Source: Seiridium cupressi
Taxonomy: Eukaryota > Ascomycota > Sordariomycetes > Amphisphaeriales > Sporocadaceae
NCBI GenBank assembly: GCA_036674765.1
Contig: JARVKI010000030.1
Location: forward strand, 368,104-432,103
Direction: 5' to 3'
Length of the DNA stretch: 64,000 nucleotides
Positions within the stretch are counted from its first letter, which is position 1; the number at the start of each line of letters is the position of its first letter. This document shows positions 57,151 through 64,000 of this stretch, in pieces. Both the position numbers and the translations under genes were made by a program. The notes beneath the pieces were generated by a model. The model saw only the letters and a list, made by a program, of their open reading frames with translations. It was not told where the DNA came from and searched no databases.

Positions 57151-58511
57151 ATGCCCGATGTCAACTCAATACCGCCATCCCCGTCAAGTACCAGGCGACC
57201 ATCAACTAATCTGCCGAGTCAAACACAACCACACATAGCAACACAACTTGCAGATTCGTCTTCACCGACCCTAAATATCCTCCCGTCCAACCAACAATCC
57301 TATCACCAGAGTGTCTCTAGCTCTCTTCCTTCACCCCCTCTCCCGTCCGCAGTAACGGCAAGCATGCCTCCTCCTCCGGCACCGGGCCAAGATAATACAG
57401 GTGTTGGGGCTGGGCCGGGGCCTATTCGACATCCTCGACCACTAACCGCCGCCGAGCTACACCAGCAACTTGAGGCCGAACAAGAACTGCTAGTACGTAC
57501 AACACCCTGCGCTGGAATACAAGATGCCTAATTTATTGATTTCAGGTGAACCGACTGACTCGCGATCTTCAAACCCTTCGGGCTGCGCATAACTCCTCTG
57601 TTGCCTCGAACGCATCCTCAGCATCCGCATCTACAACAGCCGACCAACCACAATCGTCATTTGTAGACACGCACTTGCTGTCGGGTCCAGGTTTTCCCTT
57701 GCCCACCACAAGTGCTGATAGGCGGCACCAGCGCACAAGTTCAAGCACAAGCGCTCGAAGCTTTAGTCACATGGCATCGGCAGGCTCGACACCCGCCCCT
57801 ATTCCCATCAGCAACCCTCCTTCTGGCAATCCGGGATCTGTCCTCGAGGCTGCCCGTAACCCAAGAAACAGCATGTCCATGTCTCGGCAGAATAGTACAA
57901 CGTCACATCGAAGTGCAAGTAGATCACGCAACAGATCCCCGCATCCTCACGGTGGCCCTGGTTCCTACACGCAGTCCCACGGCTTCCCGCAGGGGGATCA
58001 CCCTCCCGGTGCCGGGTATTTCCCGCGCAGCCACCCCACGTCAACTCCTCACAGTACCGCAGCTACCCCTGGAACCGAGTTATCTCCAGGGCTGTTGCCT
58101 GCTACAGTGAGATATGAAGAGACCGCGTTTTTTCGCCAAGAACTTGACAATGCCAAGCGCGAAAACGACACATTGAAGAAGCGGATCAAGGAACTGGAGA
58201 AGATGGTCCGAGAACGACGGGAAAGTGATGCCTCTAGGACGAGCGGCGGCGGAGCTAGAATTCGTAGCGAGAGCACGAGCACCACGGCAAGCGTCAACGT
58301 CAGCGTCAGTGGAGCTGCTGGGGTGGGAGGCGGTGGTACAAACATTGCCGGTGGTCGCAGGGATCCTCCTGGCAGAGCAGGTATGGGTATGGAGCGAGCT
58401 TTTAGCACGTTAAGCGTCGCTGGCAGTGTCGGAGTTGGCGTGCCTGACGAGGAATTGCAAGTTGGCGAAAGTGCATCTAGTGTCGGCATCAAGTCACAAG
58501 AGCAAAAGTGA
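57151..58511 (+). CDS. Ser/Pro-rich coiled-coil protein, unknown function (435 aa)
   Basis: Two exons (57151-57492, 57546-58511) with a 53-nt intron join at LEAEQELLVNRLTRDLQTLR, an unbroken heptad-like helix, which supports the junction. The N-terminal third is low-complexity Ser/Pro/Gln. The middle is Ser/Thr/Arg-rich (SHRSASRSRNRSPHPHGGPG). A second coiled coil (FFRQELDNAKRENDTLKKRI, KELEKMVRERRES) lies near residues 310-350, and the tail is Gly/Ser-rich. It is probably a largely disordered scaffold or regulatory protein. No catalytic motif is present. Confidence 0.75.
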
Positions 58512-59794
58512 AGGAAAGGAGCATGAGGATCTACATGAAGGGAGAACGTCAGCAGCGCTATGCTTAAGCAGTTTACCGGGTGAAATCATCAGCAGTACAG
58601 CGAAGGTCTGTGGTAACGGTTGTGGATTGATCAATGTCAATGGGTTCTGTCACGAATTAGGATTTCACTTGGTCTTGGGAAAGAACATGAGTCAAGTGAG
58701 ATGAGATCAGCGCCAAGGTAGCATTTGAGCCAGTGTCTTTATGTAAACTGGCTTCGGAAACACTATATGACTTTGCTATGATACTACGATTGTGCTTTAC
58801 CGCAGCGTAATCTAGGTAGAGGTTGCTTATCCATTCGATACGCTCAATTCAAGTTGCCTGGCTTAGGTGAACCGCTTTTTTGCTACGATCGCACTGTATC
58901 GCTTGCAATTAATGGCCTAAAAGGTCATGATTCGTATTCCCTATCGGAGGCGCCTTGCTATGCGGAATATCGCAAGATGCCAAATAATGCATGTTTTAAA
59001 TTCCTTCTACTCCTCGTCAGCGTATCCCACCACGGATTAACGGTACTGGCAAAACAAAACCAAAGCTTGTCAATTCTACGTGTGTTTAGCCGGTATCTTT
59101 TGGCGTCATTATAAGCGAGTTCAAGTCTTTGAATAGAGTAAATTGATTCTGACGAGCGGTCAGATGGCAGTAAATTCGCAAGTATAGTATTGCTCGACCA
59201 CCTGTTTCCAGATAGGTAGCGGCGGCCCGCTGGAGAGGCTGCCGTTAGTCTTCAACGGCTGTGGTGGCTGGTCTGGGTTCATGATTACCATATCAAGGAA
59301 TCGGCATCTTATAAGCATCCCATACCTTCAGAAAACCATCCGATCAGAGAGTTGTTTTCAACTACTGCAGAAGAACTAAATGGCTTTAGGTGATAGGCAT
59401 GCGAAGTATACAAACGTGACGGACTGAGAGACAACATCAGGCCAGCATTTGCGCAGTTATGCCCGACCATGCTGCGTCGGGCTTGCTTTAGAACACGCAA
59501 TAAGGCTCACGTTACACACTACAAGGCCTCTCATCCTCGAACCACGTGTATTTCGTTGATTGGTTCGGCTGCGACCCCGCCTGAATCTGGATAGCAGAGC
59601 CTCGTCAGAGTGCCTTACTCTCCAATATGCCTCTCTCCACTTCCAAGTACTGTCCCTGGGACAGAGCGGACAGAGCCAGCAGAGCAGACAACGTACGAGA
59701 CGAAAGACCTGGGGATCCAACTGGCAACATGCGGTATTTACCACCTCCCGTACGGCTTTTGACGAGAAAGCCTTGATCAAACGACGCCGGCTCC
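58512..59794. other. Gene-free interval before the NACHT gene
   Basis: Short ORFs without motifs. The NACHT promoter should lie near 59400-59790. Confidence 0.45.
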
Positions 59795-62700
59795 ATGGAA
59801 CCTCTTGCTGCCCTTTCGTTGGCATGCAATGTCATACAGATTGTTGAGACAAGCTACTCCGTTCTCCGGGCCGTTAAGGAACTACGCGCCCACGAGGGTG
59901 GCCTGACCACGTTCTCCGAAGATCTGCGTACCCTCGGCAGCGAGATTCAGAAGTCAATTGAGTCACAAGATCCGGCCTCGCTCTCCCCTGATGAGAAAGA
60001 TATTCTCAAGCAGGCGACGAATATGGTCAAAGTAGCTGGTGACCTGCGGACCGAGCTTGACAAGTTCAAGGCATCCAAGCGTGGCATAATCATCAATGCT
60101 GCCAGGTACCTCGTCAAGAAGCAGAAGATTGAAGGTCTTGAAAAGTCATTGGAGCAGATTGATAAGTTCATGAGCACCAGGCTGCTTGTCAACGTACGGT
60201 AAGGCAAATACCCTATGACCCGATGACCATCTGATTATAAACAACAACTTTCACTGGCATGTTTCTAACGGCCGTTCGGCCAAAAGATCATTGACAACAA
60301 ACAACATGTTATGGGTCAATTTCGGGATTTAAGAACTGAATTAAAAGAATTCATTGTCGCGCAACTGCAGGCCGGCGATACGGCGTCAGCCAAACAGACT
60401 TTGTTGGCGATTACAGAGCAGGAGCAGAAAATCAAAGAACACATTGACTCGGGATTTGCCACAAATCTAGAGCATATGTATCATCAGTCAACCGAAACTC
60501 GAATCATGCTCACTAAGCAGTCCGATCAGACACGAGCAGCAGTGTACACTGAGACAGGGAAGCTTCACGAGACACTTGAGGCTCAAATAAGCCTAATGAA
60601 GATCAATATATCGACCTCGGATGTTAAAGAATTCATCGGAAGTCTTCGATTTGACGAGATGAACCAACGGAGAAATGCGCAAACGCTTGAGCACTCTGAA
60701 GGGACATTTGAATGGATTTTTGAGTCCTTCGAAGATGCTGATGTTGAGTCAGAGAGTGAAGAGGAAACAGACCAGACTGATGATGACATCGAAGATGAAT
60801 CCAGCGAGTATGGGTCAAGCGCCAGTGAAGAACTAGATTATGACGGCGATTGGAAGTATAACGTGAATGGCACTCCTCGGTATCAAGGCTTTTGCCAGTG
60901 GCTTCTGAATGAACAACAGTTGTTCTGGATCAGCGGCAAAGCAGGTTCAGGAAAAAGCACATTGATGCGATTTCTCGTGGACGATGGAAGAACGTCAGTA
61001 GCTCTGAATCGAGCTCGTCCGGGTAACCTCATGTTACACGCCTTCATATGGAACCCGGGAACAGACATGCAGAAGAGTGAAAAGGGTATAATGTGTACAT
61101 TGTTGCACCAAGTTTTAAGCGCAGATCCGAGGGCTGCCGCCAAGTTACTGAATAGCTATGCGCAGAACATTCAGAAACTTTCACACCACGATTGGTCTGT
61201 GAGAGAGCTAAGATCGACATTGAAGCAAGCTGTGACGCTACTTGGACGTCGAGTTTGCGTTTTTGTCGATGGGCTGGATGAGGCTGAGAAGCTTCAAGGC
61301 GACGCATCCTCCGTTCTTCACTTGGTGGAGTTTCTTCGGACCATGACAGGTAGCAAGCTATGCGTGTCTAGCCGCCCTGAGCCTGTGTTTGAGAAATCAC
61401 TCCAGTACTATCCACACATGAGGCTACAAGATTTGACATACAACGATATCCAGACCTTCACTTCTAACCAAATCTTCTCCGTGCGTTGGTCATATTCCGA
61501 GTATGAACGCAAGGAACTCGTCCGTCGCGTCGCCGATAGTGCGGATAGTGTTTTCCTTTGGGTGCGACTCATTTTGAACAGCGTCCTCAAAGGCATTACT
61601 AATTCGGATGATTGGGAACTGCTGGTTGAACGTATGTGGCAGTTACCTACTGACTTAACGAAAATGTACGAAGTTATGTGGCAACGCATGGAGGAAGATG
61701 GACCACGGTATCGCGATCAAGCCGGCTTAAGCTTCAGTTTCATGCTGCAGTACCAACAAGCTTTCTTTGATACCCCCAACCTGTTCCAAATGATGCTTGC
61801 ACATGAGCCTTCGATCAGAAAAATGTTGCTTGGGAGCCCATTGACATTTGGCCATGAGCAAAATCTAATACAGCTTTGCCGTAGCAGGCGTACTGGGATT
61901 GAAGTTCAATGTGGTGGAATACTTGAGGTTCAGAGCAACTCATTCAAAAAAGATCCAAGTTTGATACATTGTTGGAACGAGTCAAAGGTGCATTTTGTCC
62001 ATCGCAGTGCACGGGATTTTCTAGAGGATAAAGGCCGTTCCATACGGGAAGACTTCAAGATGGACTGGGGAGATGTTTTTGAGTGTTATGTTGCAAACGA
62101 AATCGCGTTCGATAATGTTATAAGACCAAGATGGGACATTATCACGCCGGACAAGCCAACCGAAATTGCCGCGCAGATTATGAATTCCCTTCAGTTTGGG
62201 TTAATACCGGATGATGAAGAGGATAAATGTCTTCACATTCTACACAATGAACTCCAGAATGTTCCGGGGTGGCAAGATGGGAAGAGAAGCTTCACTGAAT
62301 TGCTTGTGAGCCATGGTTGCATTTTTGCGTTGAAAGGTTTCGCTCGCTCGGATATGGAAGAGTCACTCCGCCACGAAGAACGAAGAAACCGGCTTCTAAG
62401 ACTTGTTTGTCAGATGTATCCTTCCGGCTACTCAATACGTGGCTATGAAGAGCTGATTTCTTGGATTCTAAGTAAAAATGCTAATCCAAATTGGCGAGGC
62501 GTTAGTTCTAGAACGAATTCCAACTCTGCATGGCTCGATTTCTTGTTCACAACCAACTCTGCTCTCAGCATGATGCCAGTACTTCTCGCAACAGAAGACC
62601 AGCCGAGATTCCACGCAATAGCAGCTCAATTTCACACCCGAGGAGCGGACATGGACTCCCGACATGTTTTAAGCGCCTCGGTTCGCGACGAGAGAGTGAC

Positions 62701-63190
62701 ATTTGGATTTGACGCAGTATATGAGGACAAGATTTTTGCTGTCATTGAAACAACCAGCGGTTACTGCAGCCGCTGCATTTTTCATGACTACTACGGCACT
62801 CTGGTTGAGAAATGGAAGAATCTTCACGTAGATATTTCCACAATGGCCTGGTTGGTGGATGCTTCTTTGCCGCGTATAAAAGTGCGGGGTCTTATCAATC
62901 AGCCACAGAATTATGGTTCATTTACGGCTAAAAAGATTGAGTATTCCATAGAACTTGACCAAAGCAATGTGCGAAGGGATGGATTACCTGGCTCGTCCGA
63001 TATTGAATATTTGAAAGGAGCTCTTGATCAACGGCAGCTTGAGATGCTGTGGAATGAGACCACAGAAGCGGCCATGGACAGTAAGCAGACACTCCATTGG
63101 CTCGTTGAGTGTGGATGTCTAAGCCCTAGTGCGCTAAAACTCGAGCTTCCTGAGATCGCATTGATGTATGGCCATCGTCTATTAGAGTAG
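59795..63190 (+). CDS. NACHT-domain STAND protein
   Basis: This is a signal-transducing NTPase of 1,100 aa related to fungal NLRs. Exons are 59795-60193 and 60287-63190; a 93-nt intron with TCTAAC branch joins LLVN to IIDNKQHVMGQF. The N-terminus (MEPLAALSLACNVIQIVETS, about residues 1-130) matches the common N-terminal domain of fungal STAND proteins. A helical linker and a strongly acidic Glu/Asp/Ser stretch (about 286-320) precede NACHT: P-loop FWISGKAGSGKSTLMRF (about 351), Walker B VCVFVDGLDEAE (about 457) and sensor LCVSSRPEPVF. The motif VHFVHRSARDFLED follows. The last 450 residues carry no ankyrin, WD or TPR repeats that I can see. All frames are intact, unlike the NLR at the other end. 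Confidence 0.87.
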
Positions 63191-63926
63191 TTTTCATAGC
63201 GAGTTTAAAACCACTTTTAAATCCATATTGGGAAGTTCCTATCTCCCCCTGATACCAGAGTTGCAGATACGGACATTTACATTTTGGAAGCCATTCGAGT
63301 GTTGTTATTGTCGGGTATAGCACGATGGAAAAATAAGAAGTATTTACAAAGTACCATGGTTTTCGTGCAGTTCAAAGATTCGGAGACATTTCTAGAGGCC
63401 TGCACATCGTCAAGCAGCCGAAAGGGATTCATCCGAAGAGATTTAAGAAATTCCGTATAGCAAAATGATAACGTAGTACGACCTCACACTGTCCCAATGC
63501 CGCACCGGAACTTTGCGTCGTAATGCTGTAACTGACGAGCAGTTAGGTAGTGGTGAATCCGCATGTGTTTTGTTGCTTGACCAACTTTCTCTCTCTCTCT
63601 CTCTTTTTTTTTTTTTTTTTCCTCTTTTTCCCTTCGCGGTAACAACATCACACACAGTGTATACCTAGAAAACCTGTATCGGAAAAACCCACTAATTTAT
63701 CTAACTACTGCGCAGCTGGATATCAGCGACTCTTTGGCGAAGCCACTGAGTAGGATAATTGCTGGCCGGGCTAGCTTAGTTCTGCTCGGCAAGGGTCCCG
63801 CATTAGCCTGGGCCTGAGATGGGATCCATTCCCCTGTGACAAACTAGACTTCCACGTCCCCCAGTCTGCTCATGGGGGTTACTGCAAGTGACGACCCATC
63901 TCATAAATTTAGTGCTGACATATAGT
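63191..63926. other. 3' flank with CT/T microsatellite
   Basis: No gene is seen. A (CT)n run at about 63589-63603 is followed by T17 (63604-63620). Confidence 0.6.

Positions 63927-64000
<74 letters not shown>
63927..64000. repeat. G74 homopolymer at the window end
   Basis: Every base from 63927 to the end is G. Such a run is rare in genomes and is typical of dark-cycle reads of two-colour sequencers or of a badly closed gap. Confidence 0.9.

Overview
The window looks like nuclear DNA of a filamentous ascomycete (Pezizomycotina). Nearly every gene is cut by short GT-AG introns (about 47-160 nt) with CTAAC/CTGAC-type branch sites. The gene content is also typical of these fungi: NB-ARC/NACHT immune-type STAND proteins, a PDR ABC pump, a C2H2 plus Zn2Cys6 regulator, and plant-polysaccharide enzymes. 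I cannot fix the class. All identifications come from reading motifs by eye; no database was searched.

Layout. 0.2-4.0 kb: an NLR (serine hydrolase, NB-ARC, TPR) carrying two in-frame stops and a 17-bp tandem repeat in its coding region. 5.6-7.6 kb: a secreted type-B carboxylesterase. 7.9-12.5 kb: a full-length PDR transporter on the minus strand. 12.5-16.9 kb: a long gene-free stretch. 16.9-19.7 kb: a divergent core pair, casein kinase II beta subunit and a JmjC/cupin protein. 19.7-31.4 kb: a gene-poor, decayed region with an Argonaute N-terminal fragment, a PIWI fragment, a DNA2/NAM7-like helicase relic and one unknown fragment. It also holds an apparently intact family-2 glycosyltransferase and a small three-exon gene. 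32.4-33.5 kb: a multi-pass membrane protein.

34.2-46.0 kb reads as a carbohydrate-use cluster: a zinc-finger regulator, a GH127 (beta-L-arabinofuranosidase family) enzyme, a sugar-porter MFS transporter, and a divergent secreted GH39-like hydrolase. The likely logic is release of sugars outside the cell, uptake, then intracellular hydrolysis under a local regulator. The regulator and the GH39-like gene each have one exon junction that is hard to explain.

47.4-52.0 kb: a GPI-anchored type surface protein, then two broken neighbours, a trans-3-hydroxyproline dehydratase/proline racemase-family gene and an ornithine-cyclodeaminase-family gene. In established pathways members of these families act in succession (hydroxyproline to pyrroline-2-carboxylate to proline), so this looks like a dead two-gene pathway. 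53.9-58.5 kb: apparently intact, conserved-looking genes (VIP1-like RRM protein, a 67-residue protein, a coiled-coil protein). 59.8-63.2 kb: a NACHT STAND protein. The window ends in 74 consecutive G, which is probably an artefact.

The most interesting points are the 68-nt stretch in the NLR that could be a newly born intron, the co-decaying hydroxyproline pair, the RNAi-gene fragments, and a 25-nt intron-like interruption in the regulator.
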